64,000 nt of DNA. Source: Aalborgiella sp963841045. GTDB taxonomy: Bacteria > Pseudomonadota > Gammaproteobacteria > Burkholderiales > Burkholderiaceae_C. This document shows positions 7,852-17,122 of the stretch, one piece after another. Numbering within the stretch: position 1 is the first letter of the stretch; each line of letters starts with the position of its first letter. Under the pieces are notes generated by a model. That model saw only the letters and a program-made list of their open reading frames with translations. It had not been told where the DNA came from and searched no databases. The stretch is taken from NCBI GenBank assembly GCA_963841045.1, contig CAWJBD010000003.1, forward strand, positions 1-64,000. The letters run 5' to 3'. The position numbers were made by a program, and so were the translations under genes.

Positions 7852-9387
7852 TCAAGGCGAAACCAGCTTGCTTGCGCGCTTGTTACCCACTTGCGCCGAT
7901 TTGATACGCAAACGCCGCCAACCTATCACCACACCTGTAATGCTCATCACAAATCCACCTAATGACAGCACAATCATCCAAATATCCCACAATGGTCGGC
8001 GCTCCATCAAGGGCAACCAATCCCAGTTGTGCAGCAAGGAAAACAACCAACGCCCCAGCCGCCTGCGTGAATCAGTTTGGTTAATGACAGCACCTGTGCG
8101 TGGATCAAGTTGAATCCACGTGTTGTAAGCATCATCAAACTTGAGTCTCAATATGGGCAGTGTTTTGCCATTGCCTCCCATGGAATGGGGTTCGCGGTTG
8201 TAGTAGTAGAAATCAAAGTCTCTTAAAACTGTGGCTTCTTTGACTTTGCTCGATGCCATGATCGCAGTGCCGATAGCCTGCATTTTTTCAATGCTGAACG
8301 CATCAACTGGTTGCGCGGTTGCGTGTTCTTTACCAGCAGCCAACAGTAGCGTACCACCGTGACTGTTATAGGCTAAATAATAAGCTTCGCCGTCAACCAT
8401 GCGCCACTCTAATTCGGCTGGCGTCCAAGCACTTTGCGTGAATTTTTTTAAAGCTTGCTGAGTCGTTGTTGCAAACAATTCTGTATGAATATCATTGCGA
8501 TTGGCCAAACGACGTTCTTGTTTAGGGGCACCAGAATCCAATACTTTAAACGGGTTCATGGACATCAGGCCACTGAAAATAAAAGTCAGAGCCGTAACGC
8601 CAAACACAATGCCCACGATGTGATGCCAGCGCATCCACGGTTCGCGATATGGCGTGCGTGCCCCAGTCTTGAACTTACCTGAAAAACGCCAACGCCATAT
8701 GCCTACGAACATTCCCAAAAGTGTCAATATGGTTGCCACAATGGATATGTAGATAACAATGTCCGCCCAGTGTTTGTCCACCGCGCCACCACGAAATGGG
8801 TACAGCAAATGAATCCAACCGCCCACCCAGCCCCATGTGCTTTCAACTGCAGTCACGTCTCTAGCAACTTCGCCGGTTTTGCCTGAAACATATAGAACTG
8901 TTGATGCGGTATCCGCCATTTGAATGCGGTGCAAAGGCCGTTGTGCATCGAGTCCTTTGGAATGCGTCCAAGCGTCTTCGTCCTCCAGCAAAGTATCGTA
9001 ATGGGCTGGCGTCGCTGGCATAAATGCTTTCGCTGCGGCCAGCGCATCCGATTGGTTGACGACATCAATGCGTTTAGCGCTTACAGCATCGACAGCGACC
9101 AGATCTTTTTTACCGTAGTTCAAGATAAAGCGGGTTTGCCCAGCGACTGTTGTCAAACGAATATCTTTAGGCTGGTCTTTGCGCTCAGCTGCTGACAAAA
9201 TGTCGGTCAACGGTGCGCAGCACTGCTCAATATTGAGTGGCGGTAGTGCCATCAAACGCTCAGCGGGGGTGAGTCTTGGATAAAAACCCACATACATCAT
9301 GACAACGCCAGAAAAGAACCACATGGCCATGAACAGGCACAAAATGATTCCTAACCAGCGATGCACCAAATAAATGATGCGTTTCAT
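7852..9387 (-). CDS. PepSY-associated membrane protein
   Basis: 511 residues. Membrane segments occur at the N-terminus (RWLGIILCLFMAMWFFSGVV), mid-protein (IVIYISIVATILTLLGMFVG), after the HHIVGIVFGVTALTFIFSG segment, and near the C-terminus (MIVLSLGGFVMSITGVVIGW). Periplasmic PepSY-like parts lie between them. Conserved His residues in or near the helices (VHRWLG, HHIVG) suggest haem or metal binding. Such proteins commonly accompany TonB-dependent receptors and are thought to reduce ferric complexes or related metals. It follows the receptor by 13 bases and is probably in its operon. The substrate is not evident. Confidence 0.82.
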   Translation of the reverse strand: MKRIIYLVHRWLGIILCLFMAMWFFSGVVMMYVGFYPRLTPAERLMALPPLNIEQCCAPLTDILSAAERKDQPKDIRLTTVAGQTRFILNYGKKDLVAVDAVSAKRIDVVNQSDALAAAKAFMPATPAHYDTLLEDEDAWTHSKGLDAQRPLHRIQMADTASTVLYVSGKTGEVARDVTAVESTWGWVGGWIHLLYPFRGGAVDKHWADIVIYISIVATILTLLGMFVGIWRWRFSGKFKTGARTPYREPWMRWHHIVGIVFGVTALTFIFSGLMSMNPFKVLDSGAPKQERRLANRNDIHTELFATTTQQALKKFTQSAWTPAELEWRMVDGEAYYLAYNSHGGTLLLAAGKEHATAQPVDAFSIEKMQAIGTAIMASSKVKEATVLRDFDFYYYNREPHSMGGNGKTLPILRLKFDDAYNTWIQLDPRTGAVINQTDSRRRLGRWLFSLLHNWDWLPLMERRPLWDIWMIVLSLGGFVMSITGVVIGWRRLRIKSAQVGNKRASKLVSP

Positions 9388-9400
9388 AGATAGACCTTGA

Positions 9401-11581
9401 TTAGAACGCGTGTTGCAGCGTTAAATCAAACGAGCGTGGCGCGCCTAAATAAAAGCTGCCTGTGCCGACTGAGGCTGCGTATACTTTGTCCGTCAGGTTT
9501 TTGGCGCGGAATGTCAAACGCGTTTGAGGGGTAAATTGATACCGCACACTCGCACCTAACAAGGTGTAAGCTGGATCCCAAACCGTATTGGCTGTGTTCC
9601 CAAAGCGCTTTGACACATAGCGCGCGTCCAAGCCCACTTGCAGCTTGGCATTAACGTCCCAAGTCAGCCAAAGATTGGATACCACTTTAGGCACATTGCC
9701 TGGCATATTACCCACTCGCGAAACGGCTTTGCCACTCACGTTTTCAATGAAATCGTCATATTGTGCGTCGGTATAAGCCAAATTTGCGCTGACCAAGAAA
9801 TTGGGCATCACTTTGACTGAGGTGGCAATTTCAACACCGCTGGATGATTGTTGCCCCACAGGTATGGTTGTACCTGGGTTGTTTTGGTCTGCAATCGCTA
9901 AATTCTTGCGCGTGATTTTGTAAGCTGCCACAGTAGCGCTGCCGCGACCGTCCAAATAATCAAACTTGCTGCCAATCTCAAATTGACGACCCTTGGTTAA
10001 ATCAAAATCACGCACCTGGGCGAACGACGCAGTTGTCAATATACCAGCTGGTGGGTCAGCTGCGGTGCTGTACTGTACATAAGCACTGGCTGTTGGCGTG
10101 ATGTCATAAACCAAACCAATACGGCCCGTCGTGGGCGTATAGGTATTTGAAAAATACGCAGGGTTGGTGGCAGACGTCGCTAAATGGTTGATGCCCTCAA
10201 GTTTAATTCGGTCATGTCGCAAGCCAGTTACCAGCGACAAAGGTTTAGCAAGATAGGTTCTGTTTTCTAGGAACAAGGCTGTCGTCGCTACTTTGTTGGT
10301 GCGATCAGGCGTGAAGCCTGGTTTCATGTCCTTCACATCAAAGAAATTTTCAGTTGTGAAATTGATGGGGTTGACGGTGCTAACTGTGGCAGATAACGAT
10401 CTGGGGAAACGAGTTTGCTTGTTCTTGCTGTAATCCAGACCAGCCGACCAATCGGATTTCATGCCACCAATGTCACCTTTGTGAGATAGCTCAATGCGGT
10501 CACCTGTGAGTTGCTGGTCATGGCGCTGCAAAAGTGCGTTTGAGCGAATCACTGCTTCATTCTTCGCATCGAATCGGTAGGTCTCAACATTGCGGTAGTC
10601 ACGCAATGCATCATAGTGATACAGTGTGTTTTTAATGATGGTTTGAGGCGATACTTGGTACGCCAAAATCGAACGCTGCCATTGCACGGTTTGCTCATAA
10701 ATGCCATCGGCAGAGTTGTAGTTTTTAAAGCGTGTCGCGGTGTTAATTTTGCCCGCCCCTACAGCCGGATTCAGCAAAGGTGTGCCCCAATACGGACGGT
10801 CAACCGATTCTTTTTGATACTCAACAGCCAGCGTATGTGAAAGCTGCGGTGTGAAATCTGTGAGCAGTGATGCTGCAATATTCAAGGCATTGCGTTTTTG
10901 TCCATCTACAAACCCTTTGGTGTTGCTGTCGTTCACATCCAATCGAACCACGTTTTTAACACCTTCACCGGAACCTAAGCGGCGATTAAAACCTACCGCC
11001 GCATCAACGGTTGAAAACGATCCCACTTTAAGCCGTGCCTCGGTACTGTCGCCATCGCGGTTGGCCAGTTTTGTCACATAGTTGATAGATCCACCCACAG
11101 CACCAGCTCCAAAAAGATACGTAGAAGGGCCGCCAATCACCTCAACACGGTCATAAATCCAACTATCGACGGGACGCGCTGATATGGCATCGTATTGTGG
11201 TGTGATTCCGTTGAACAATTGCGTCAAGCTACTGGCACCAAAACCACGGTAAGAAACAGAACCCGCTGAACCAGGGGGTGATGCTGCAGTGACACCAGGA
11301 ACACTAGAAAGAATTTCTTGCGTATTTTCTGCGCCACGTTCTTCGATGGTTGTGCGGTTCACGACGGTTACAGACGCTGGTGTTTCACGCGGTGTTAAGC
11401 CTAAACGCGAGCCAGTTGTATTGGTTTCATCCAATAACAGTTTGGTACTGGGTACTGCATCAGTCACCACAACTGTTTTTAAGGTTTTCGAATCTTGCTG
11501 AGCAGATGTAGCTTGCGCCCAAACAGCCGGCATGAATAACGCGCCAACAGCAGCGGCGACCATGGTTTTTTTAATTATCAT
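9401..11581 (-). CDS. TonB-dependent outer-membrane receptor (siderophore-type)
   Basis: 726 residues with a signal peptide (MIIKKTMVAAAVGALFMPAV, cleavage after WAQA). A plug domain with LGLTPRETPASVTVVNR and GSVSYRGFGASSLTQLFNG is followed by a 22-strand barrel ending in LGAPRSFDLTLQHAF with the terminal Phe. A TonB-box-like TVVVTDAV lies near the mature N-terminus. The plug resembles the FecA/FhuE siderophore class. Neighbouring copper-chaperone genes leave open copper or a copper chelate as cargo. It is the first gene of the receptor-PepSY-tonB-exbBD run. I did not see a convincing Fur box upstream. Confidence 0.92.
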   Translation of the reverse strand: MIIKKTMVAAAVGALFMPAVWAQATSAQQDSKTLKTVVVTDAVPSTKLLLDETNTTGSRLGLTPRETPASVTVVNRTTIEERGAENTQEILSSVPGVTAASPPGSAGSVSYRGFGASSLTQLFNGITPQYDAISARPVDSWIYDRVEVIGGPSTYLFGAGAVGGSINYVTKLANRDGDSTEARLKVGSFSTVDAAVGFNRRLGSGEGVKNVVRLDVNDSNTKGFVDGQKRNALNIAASLLTDFTPQLSHTLAVEYQKESVDRPYWGTPLLNPAVGAGKINTATRFKNYNSADGIYEQTVQWQRSILAYQVSPQTIIKNTLYHYDALRDYRNVETYRFDAKNEAVIRSNALLQRHDQQLTGDRIELSHKGDIGGMKSDWSAGLDYSKNKQTRFPRSLSATVSTVNPINFTTENFFDVKDMKPGFTPDRTNKVATTALFLENRTYLAKPLSLVTGLRHDRIKLEGINHLATSATNPAYFSNTYTPTTGRIGLVYDITPTASAYVQYSTAADPPAGILTTASFAQVRDFDLTKGRQFEIGSKFDYLDGRGSATVAAYKITRKNLAIADQNNPGTTIPVGQQSSSGVEIATSVKVMPNFLVSANLAYTDAQYDDFIENVSGKAVSRVGNMPGNVPKVVSNLWLTWDVNAKLQVGLDARYVSKRFGNTANTVWDPAYTLLGASVRYQFTPQTRLTFRAKNLTDKVYAASVGTGSFYLGAPRSFDLTLQHAF

Positions 11582-11610
11582 ATTAACTCCAACATTGAAA
11601 TAAACAACAA

Positions 11611-11664
11611 AATATGGCTGTAGGCGGCATAAAATATGCCTACAGCACTATCAATTCAATAGCA
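11611..11664 (+). repeat. palindromic repeat, GGCATAAAATATGCC subtype, copy 2
   Basis: A variant of the repeat in which the central part is itself a hairpin: TGTAGGC, then a spacer with GGCATAAAATAT, then GCCTACA, followed by an imperfect CTAT..ATAG arm. It lies 40 bases downstream of the small exported-protein gene at 11705-12067 and upstream of the receptor gene. Confidence 0.7.
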
Positions 11665-11704
11665 TCACGCACACATTGAATGTGTGAGCGAATGCCAACT
11701 GTGT

Positions 11705-12067
11705 TTAAAGAATGTTTGGAGGTCCGCGTGCGGACAACGGTGACTGGGTGCGCTGCGCAATGATGGCAGCGGGTATGGCTTGCACCGCGTAAGACAGCGG
11801 CAACAGCAAATCAAAATTCTGTTCCGGAAATTGTGGTGTGATTGCGGCAGCAATTGCGCACAAAGGACATGCCATGCCCAGGCTGCTTTCTTCGTCATTG
11901 CCGTCATCGGTCAAAACCACCATTTTCATCGCACCCGAACCCGTGCATACCAATTGCAGGTCTTGTGGATGGACGACAGGAGAAGCGATAGCGACACCCA
12001 ACGACAAGACAAACCACACCAGTACGTAGCGTACGAGTGATTTGGCATGGCGAATTGGGTGGAGCAT
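11705..12067 (-). CDS. small exported DUF2946-like protein, paralogue A
   Basis: 120 residues. A hydrophobic N-terminal segment (YVLVWFVLSLGVAIASPVV) is followed by LQLVCTGSGAMKMVVL, the motif ACPLCA, and a C-terminal RGPP. The Cys residues (VC, CPLC) suggest metal or disulfide chemistry. The pattern resembles DUF2946, whose members often sit beside TonB-dependent receptors. A clear paralogue lies at 14475-14876. Which metal is handled is not shown; the copper genes next to it make copper the best guess. Confidence 0.65.
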   Translation of the reverse strand: MLHPIRHAKSLVRYVLVWFVLSLGVAIASPVVHPQDLQLVCTGSGAMKMVVLTDDGNDEESSLGMACPLCAIAAAITPQFPEQNFDLLLPLSYAVQAIPAAIIAQRTQSPLSARGPPNIL

Positions 12068-12094
12068 AACTGTTGAACTGTAAAATCCGCGTTG

Positions 12095-12688
12095 TTAAGC
12101 CAAAGCTCCCTGCCAATTTGGCAGCCAGCTGGGCTTAAGCGGCGCACTGGCTTTGCGTGGACGTGGAGGCAACAGCTGCGCCAAAGTGCGGCAGACGGTT
12201 TCGGGTTTGGCATCCACTACTTGGGCCAGTTCGCGCAAAGTGGGCAAACTGTTACGCAACGCAACGGCATCTATGGCATTTGAATCAGCACCCGAAGAAG
12301 CCAATATGCTGGGTTCATGCCCCATCATGCGCAACAGGTGTGTCATGCGCGACAGCACACTGCCTGTACGCAAGCGCGACATGTCGTGGCTGCGCATGGG
12401 GTGCTGCAACAAGGCTTCCATCATCAACTGCTGGTTGTGCGCTGGGCTTTGAACCGTTACGGCTTCCAACACCACATCGGTTAATGCTTGCGCTTGCAGA
12501 CTGTAAGGTGCTTGGCATAAAGATTCAACACCGATTAAATCGCCTGCAATGGCCAGCACAACTAAATTTGATGTGGGCGGTGTCGATTCCGCTTCAAGCT
12601 GATCAAGCCGCACCACGCCTGATATGACGCGCCAGAGCGTTGCTTTTTCTGCGATTGAAAAAATGGTTTGTTCACGTTTGTAAATCAT
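12095..12688 (-). CDS. Crp/Fnr-like transcriptional regulator
   Basis: 197 residues. The N-terminal half looks like a cyclic-nucleotide-binding fold (ATLWRVISGVVRLDQL, then VLAIAGDLIGVESLC). The C-terminal part carries a winged HTH (LPTLRELAQVVDAKPETVCRTLAQL). No Fnr-type Cys cluster is seen. It stands between the Spy-like/PCuAC genes and the small exported protein at 11705, on the same strand. It is probably the local regulator of the metal island, though the signal is unknown. Confidence 0.78.
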   Translation of the reverse strand: MIYKREQTIFSIAEKATLWRVISGVVRLDQLEAESTPPTSNLVVLAIAGDLIGVESLCQAPYSLQAQALTDVVLEAVTVQSPAHNQQLMMEALLQHPMRSHDMSRLRTGSVLSRMTHLLRMMGHEPSILASSGADSNAIDAVALRNSLPTLRELAQVVDAKPETVCRTLAQLLPPRPRKASAPLKPSWLPNWQGALA

Positions 12689-12717
12689 GGTGCGGCTTTC
12701 TATATGTGTTTTTGCAG

Positions 12718-13146
12718 TTAACGCAATCCGTCAAGATACAACTTGCTCAATTGTGCAAATTGCTCTTTACTCAAGATTTTTCTCAAATTGTCAACACAAC
12801 GATCACGCTGCTTGAAATGCTCAATCTCAGCATCCGCAATTTGCTTCATCAATGCCTCTTTTTCCGCGACAGCTTTACCCTCAAGAATCGCCATGCGCAG
12901 CTCACCCCGCAAAGTTAGTATCTTGTTTTGCGTACCCAAACGAACAGGCATGGCTTGTTTGCGAAACTCTGCCAAAGCTTTAATTTGCGTGTCGCTGAGT
13001 TTTAAATCCGCTTCGTAACGCATGGTTAGTGGCATCAATTCAACAACAGGCGTAGCACCATCACCAGGCACCGATTTGGCCATAGCCAAACTGCTACCAA
13101 TTGTCAAAGCAATAGCAATACAAGCGTTTTTAGTGAAGAGTTTCAT
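12718..13146 (-). CDS. Spy/CpxP-like periplasmic protein
   Basis: 142 residues with a signal peptide (cleavage near SLAMA). The mature part is all-helical: LKLSDTQIKALAEFRKQAMP, then LRGELRMAILEGKAVAEKEA, and a closing LSKEQFAQLSKLYLDG. This is the arrangement of Spy/CpxP-type heavy-metal-resistance and chaperone proteins. Met and Glu residues on the helices could bind metal. It is 29 bases downstream of the PCuAC gene, consistent with a copper-related operon. Confidence 0.75.
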   Translation of the reverse strand: MKLFTKNACIAIALTIGSSLAMAKSVPGDGATPVVELMPLTMRYEADLKLSDTQIKALAEFRKQAMPVRLGTQNKILTLRGELRMAILEGKAVAEKEALMKQIADAEIEHFKQRDRCVDNLRKILSKEQFAQLSKLYLDGLR

Positions 13147-13175
13147 AGTCAGTTCCTTTGTTTATGGTTAAAAAA

Positions 13176-13676
13176 TCAGTGTTTATGTTCCATCGCTGGT
13201 TTCATAGGCATGGCTGCATTACCGCCACCCAAAGCCGTGACCGGGGCTTTAATTTCTTGGTTAAAGCGAGACTTGGTTTTGGTGTCTTCAAATGTCAAAG
13301 TAATTGGCACTACATCACCACCTTTGAGTTGCTGCTTCAAGTCCATCAACATCACGTGGTAGCCACCAGGTTTGAGCTCCATCGTACGCCCTGGAACAAT
13401 GTCTAGTCCTTGAATTTGGCGCATTTTCATGACGTCTTTTTCCATCGCCATTTCGTGGATTTCAACCACGCCCGCAATAGCGGCAGGTGCCTTGGCTTCG
13501 ACAAGGCGAACATCTTTGTCGGTGCTGATTTGCATGAATGCACCTGTGGCTTTTTGTTGTGCCACTGTGCCACGCACCCAAGGCTCTTTGATGGTGACTT
13601 GATTTTGTGCTTGCGCCAAGGTGCTGCCAGCAAGAATACCGATGGCAAGGGCGATGTGTTGTAGTTTTGATTTCAT
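13176..13676 (-). CDS. PCuAC periplasmic copper chaperone
   Basis: 166 residues from the ATG at 13676, which has an AAAGGAG site eight bases upstream; an open extension further upstream is spurious. A signal peptide (cleavage near STLAQA) is followed by the Cu(I)-binding pattern of the family, H-E-M-A-M with downstream M residues (VEIHEMAMEKDVMKMR) and GGYHVMLMDLK. The C-terminus is Met/His-rich (AMPMKPAMEHKH). PCuAC carries Cu(I) in the periplasm to cytochrome oxidase CuA sites, together with SCO1/SenC. The SCO gene lies directly upstream. Confidence 0.92.
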   Translation of the reverse strand: MKSKLQHIALAIGILAGSTLAQAQNQVTIKEPWVRGTVAQQKATGAFMQISTDKDVRLVEAKAPAAIAGVVEIHEMAMEKDVMKMRQIQGLDIVPGRTMELKPGGYHVMLMDLKQQLKGGDVVPITLTFEDTKTKSRFNQEIKAPVTALGGGNAAMPMKPAMEHKH

Positions 13677-13737
13677 GGTAAATACTCCTTTAAGTTGAAG
13701 AAAAGTTGATAGAAAAACGAAGTGAAAAGTGTTGTGC

Positions 13738-14362
13738 TTATGATTTTTTGAGCAACTGCGCAATGTCATGTGCATAGTCCTCAGCAGATTGCTCATGCCG
13801 CATGGCCAAGCGCAGCTGACCATTTGGGTCAAACACGTATGACAGTGCAGAATGATCCATGGTGTAACTGCTGCCAGTGGGGACTTTTTTGTAATACACC
13901 TTGAAATGCTCGGCTGTGCTGCGCGTTTGATCGGCGTTGCCATGCAGCGCTAAAAATGTGGGGTCAAAAGCCGCCATATAGGCTTTTAATATGTCGTTGG
14001 TATCGCGCTCTGGGTCTACCGTGACGAAGATGACTTGCAAGCGCTCACCATCGGCACCCAATAAACGCTTGACTTCAACTGCGCGGGTCAGCGCAGTTGG
14101 GCACACATCGGGGCATTGCACAAAGCCAAAATACAGCATGACGGCTTTGCCTTTGAAGTCTGCCAATGTGCGCACACGCTCATCGGTATCGAATAGCTGA
14201 AAATCCTTGCCATATTTGGCACCTGTGATGTCAATGCCCTTGAATTTGGGTGCCGTCGCTGGTTTCATTGCGGCTGCATGCCGTTAAAGACAATGTCAAG
14301 CCCAATGAAAGCAACAAAAATACCCCAAAACGGTAAATTGATACAGGGAGCCGAATGTTCAC
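13738..14362 (-). pseudogene. SCO1/SenC family copper-delivery lipoprotein, frameshifted near 14265
   Basis: The main frame has the thioredoxin-like SCO fold: FKGIDITGAKYGKDF, the copper-binding CPDVC, FVTVDPERDTNDILKAYMAAF and the conserved His in MDHSALSY. The apparent ATG at 14268 would remove the secretion signal. Just upstream, in another frame, a GTG at 14362 with an AGAGG site opens a lipoprotein signal (FGVFLLLSLGLTLSLTAC, then SRNE). A single indel near 14265 joins them into a normal SenC lipoprotein. SCO proteins help build the CuA site of cytochrome oxidase. Probably a sequence error. Confidence 0.87.
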
Positions 14363-14388
14363 AAGAATACCTCTAACCAACAAAATTT

Positions 14389-14450
14389 ATATATGAAATT
14401 GGCCTCTAGCCGGCATAAAATATGCCTAGAGTGCTATTAAATTAATAGCA
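14389..14450 (+). repeat. palindromic repeat, GGCATAAAATATGCC subtype, copy 3
   Basis: A two-hairpin form of the repeat. The first stem pairs CTCTA and GGCATA with TATGCC and TAGAG around an AAA loop, leaving GCC bulged. The second is GCTATTAAATTAATAGC. It lies about 25 bases downstream of the second DUF2946-like gene, the same place as copy 2 relative to its paralogue. Confidence 0.8.
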
Positions 14451-14474
14451 AAAAGCCAATTACAGCCAGATAAA

Positions 14475-14876
14475 TCAGTTGAGTGAAGGAGGCCCACGTG
14501 CGGGCAGAGGTGCGCTGAAAAACTGCGCGGTAGCGGTTGATGCTGGCTGCAGCACAGCAAAATTGCTGGGTACAGCTTGGGTGAAATCCAGTGTTGGCAA
14601 CTCTGGCGTGATGGCCAAACCCGTCGCGCACAATGGGCAATGCATGCTGAGCAATGCGGTGTCTTGATCACCATTTGCATCGGTCACCACCAACTTCATA
14701 GCGCCTGAACCCGTGCAAACCATTTGCAGGTCTTGCGGATTCACCACTGGTGAAGCAATGGCGACCCCCAAAGACAGGGCGAACCAAACCAGCACAAGAC
14801 GTGCAATGTGGTGGGCGCTTCTTAGGGTTTGCATGCCGCGATTATCGCTGAAAAGTTTGGCTTGTTCATGATGCAT
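14475..14876 (-). CDS. small exported DUF2946-like protein, paralogue B
   Basis: Up to 133 residues; an internal Met (MQTLRSAHHIARLVLVWF) near 14834 may be the true start. It shares with the 11705 gene the segments VWF.LSLGVAIASPVV, PQDLQ.VCTGSGAMK, CPLCA and a terminal ARGPP. It is the first gene of the leftward copper group. The two paralogues bracket the copper genes and the regulator, which suggests a local duplication. Confidence 0.65.
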   Translation of the reverse strand: MHHEQAKLFSDNRGMQTLRSAHHIARLVLVWFALSLGVAIASPVVNPQDLQMVCTGSGAMKLVVTDANGDQDTALLSMHCPLCATGLAITPELPTLDFTQAVPSNFAVLQPASTATAQFFSAPLPARGPPSLN

Positions 14877-15018
14877 GTCAAATCTTCATTCCGAACTCAA
14901 TCATTCTCTAAGTAGCCAGAGTGCGAGATAATAGGCACTTCTGCTGCTGGTTGTCGTGATTTGATTGTTACAACCCCTTGGCGGCAATGAACCTTTTGCT
15001 GATTTTTCCCCTCTTTTC

Positions 15019-16983
15019 ATGATTACTCTTAAAAATGTGGTGCTGCGGCGCAGTGCCAAAGTCTTGCTTGACAGCGCGTCTGTGACCATCAACCCCGGTG
15101 AACACGTGGGCATTGTGGGGCGCAATGGTGCCGGCAAATCAACCCTGTTTGCACTGTTAAATGGCAGCTTGCACGAAGACAGCGGCGAATACTACATTCC
15201 AGCCCAATGGCGCATGGCGCAGGTGGCGCAGGACATGCCAGAGACTGACCAAGGTGCGACCGCATTCGTTATCGACGGTGATACCACTCTGATGGCCGCG
15301 CAAAAGGAAGTGGAAGCGGCCGAAGCAACTGACGACTACGATCGCATGGCGCATGCCTACACCGCATTAGCCGATTGCGGCGCCTATGATGCACCCGCAC
15401 GGGCACAGGCTTTGATTTTGGGCTTGGGCTTTAAAACCACGGAGCTGGACAACCCAGTCAACAGCTTTTCGGGCGGCTGGCGCATGCGGCTTCAATTGGC
15501 ACGCGCATTGATGTGCCCGTCCGATTTATTGCTGCTGGACGAACCCACCAACCATTTGGATTTGGACGCGCTGGTGTGGCTAGAGACTTGGCTGAAGCGC
15601 TACGAAGGCACCATGCTGGTGATCAGCCATGACCGCGAGTTTTTAGATGCAGTGACGGGCGTCACCGTGCAAATTGAAAATGCCAAACTGAACCGCTTTG
15701 GCGGCAACTACAGCAAGTTTGAAGACATGCGCGCCGAGCAAATGGAACTGCAACAAGCGCAGTACGCCAAGCAGCAAGACAAAATTGCGCATTTGCAAAA
15801 GTTCATCAACCGATTCAAAGCCAAGGCCAGCAAAGCCAAGCAAGCGCAAAGCCGCGTCAAAGCGCTGGACCGCATGGAAAAAATTGCGCCGCTGTTGGCC
15901 GAAGCCGAATTCACTTTCGAGTTCAAAGAACCGGCCAATTTGCCCAACCCCATGTTGTCGTTGACCGATTGCGCTTGCGGCTACCCGCCGCCAGAAGACG
16001 CTCCTGCGGGCACACCATCGACCATCATTGTGCAACGTGTCAACAAATCGGTATTGGCAGGACAACGCATTGGTATTTTGGGCGCGAACGGACAGGGTAA
16101 ATCAACTTTGGTGAAAACCATTGCGCGCGATTTGGTGCCCGTGAAAGGCGAGATCACCGAAGGCAAAGGTTTGAGCATTGGCTATTTTGCGCAGCAAGAG
16201 CTGGACGTGCTGCGCCCGCAAGACACCCCGATTGAACACATGGTGCGATTGGCGCGTGAAACGCAAGCCGCTGGCAAGCTCACCAACCAGCAAACCAATG
16301 AACAAGCGCTGCGCGGATTTTTAGGCAGCTTTAACTTCGGCGGCGACATGGTCAAGCAGGCCGTGGGCAGCATGAGCGGTGGCGAAAAAGCCCGCTTGGT
16401 GCTGTGCATGATGGTGTGGCAGCGCCCTAACCTGTTGCTGCTGGACGAGCCAACCAACCATTTGGATTTGGCCACGCGCGAAGCCTTGGCGATGGCGCTG
16501 AACGAGTTTGAAGGCACGCTGATGTTGGTCAGCCATGACCGTGCTTTGTTGCGATCCGTTTGCGATGAGTTTTGGTTGGTGACACGCGGTGGTGTGGAAC
16601 CGTTTGACGGTGATTTGGACGACTACCAAAAGTTCTTGCTGGACGAAGCCAAGCGCAGCCGTGAAGCGGTGAAAGAAGAGCAGCAAGCACTCAAAGCGGA
16701 GGCGGCAGCATCGGCAAAAGCCAATAGCAAACCAGCCAAACTACCCAAAGGCGAAAAAACCAAAAACTTGAGCCCACTCAAAAAAGAATTGCAGCAAGTA
16801 GACGACCAACTCGCCGCCTTGAACCACGAAGGCAAAGATTTAGAAAACCGCTTGGCCAAACCGCTACAGCCCGCAGATTTGGCGCAAGCCGGCAAACGCC
16901 TGAAAACCGTGCAACAAGAAATTGAAGCCTTAGAAGCCAAATGGTTGGAACTGTCGCAAGAAATCGAAAATGCGGCTGCATAA
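15019..16983 (+). CDS. yheS: ABC-F family ATPase, YheS-like
   Basis: 654 residues from the ATG at 15019, the start that aligns with YheS (MITLKNVVLRRSAKVLL); the frame is open for 18 further codons upstream. Two ABC cassettes are present: Walker A GRNGAGKST and GANGQGKST, signatures SGGWRMRLQLARAL and SGGEKARLVL, and two LLLLDEPTNHLDL Walker B/D-loop motifs. There is no membrane segment. A coiled-coil linker (HLQKFINRFKAKASKAKQAQ) and a Lys-rich C-terminal coiled coil fit the ABC-F translation-factor class acting on the ribosome. YheS is the closest named member I recognise; Uup is an alternative. Confidence 0.9.
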   Translation: MITLKNVVLRRSAKVLLDSASVTINPGEHVGIVGRNGAGKSTLFALLNGSLHEDSGEYYIPAQWRMAQVAQDMPETDQGATAFVIDGDTTLMAAQKEVEAAEATDDYDRMAHAYTALADCGAYDAPARAQALILGLGFKTTELDNPVNSFSGGWRMRLQLARALMCPSDLLLLDEPTNHLDLDALVWLETWLKRYEGTMLVISHDREFLDAVTGVTVQIENAKLNRFGGNYSKFEDMRAEQMELQQAQYAKQQDKIAHLQKFINRFKAKASKAKQAQSRVKALDRMEKIAPLLAEAEFTFEFKEPANLPNPMLSLTDCACGYPPPEDAPAGTPSTIIVQRVNKSVLAGQRIGILGANGQGKSTLVKTIARDLVPVKGEITEGKGLSIGYFAQQELDVLRPQDTPIEHMVRLARETQAAGKLTNQQTNEQALRGFLGSFNFGGDMVKQAVGSMSGGEKARLVLCMMVWQRPNLLLLDEPTNHLDLATREALAMALNEFEGTLMLVSHDRALLRSVCDEFWLVTRGGVEPFDGDLDDYQKFLLDEAKRSREAVKEEQQALKAEAAASAKANSKPAKLPKGEKTKNLSPLKKELQQVDDQLAALNHEGKDLENRLAKPLQPADLAQAGKRLKTVQQEIEALEAKWLELSQEIENAAA

Positions 16984-17122
16984 AAGCACAAGGATTTAAC
17001 GAAAAGTCCTTCTGATTGGGGCATGGCAGAACAGATTTGGAATTGCCACTTGAAATGTCATTAATAAACGTTATATTCACGCTTGGAATTTCGATCTGTT
17101 CAACTTTTACAAAGGAATCACC

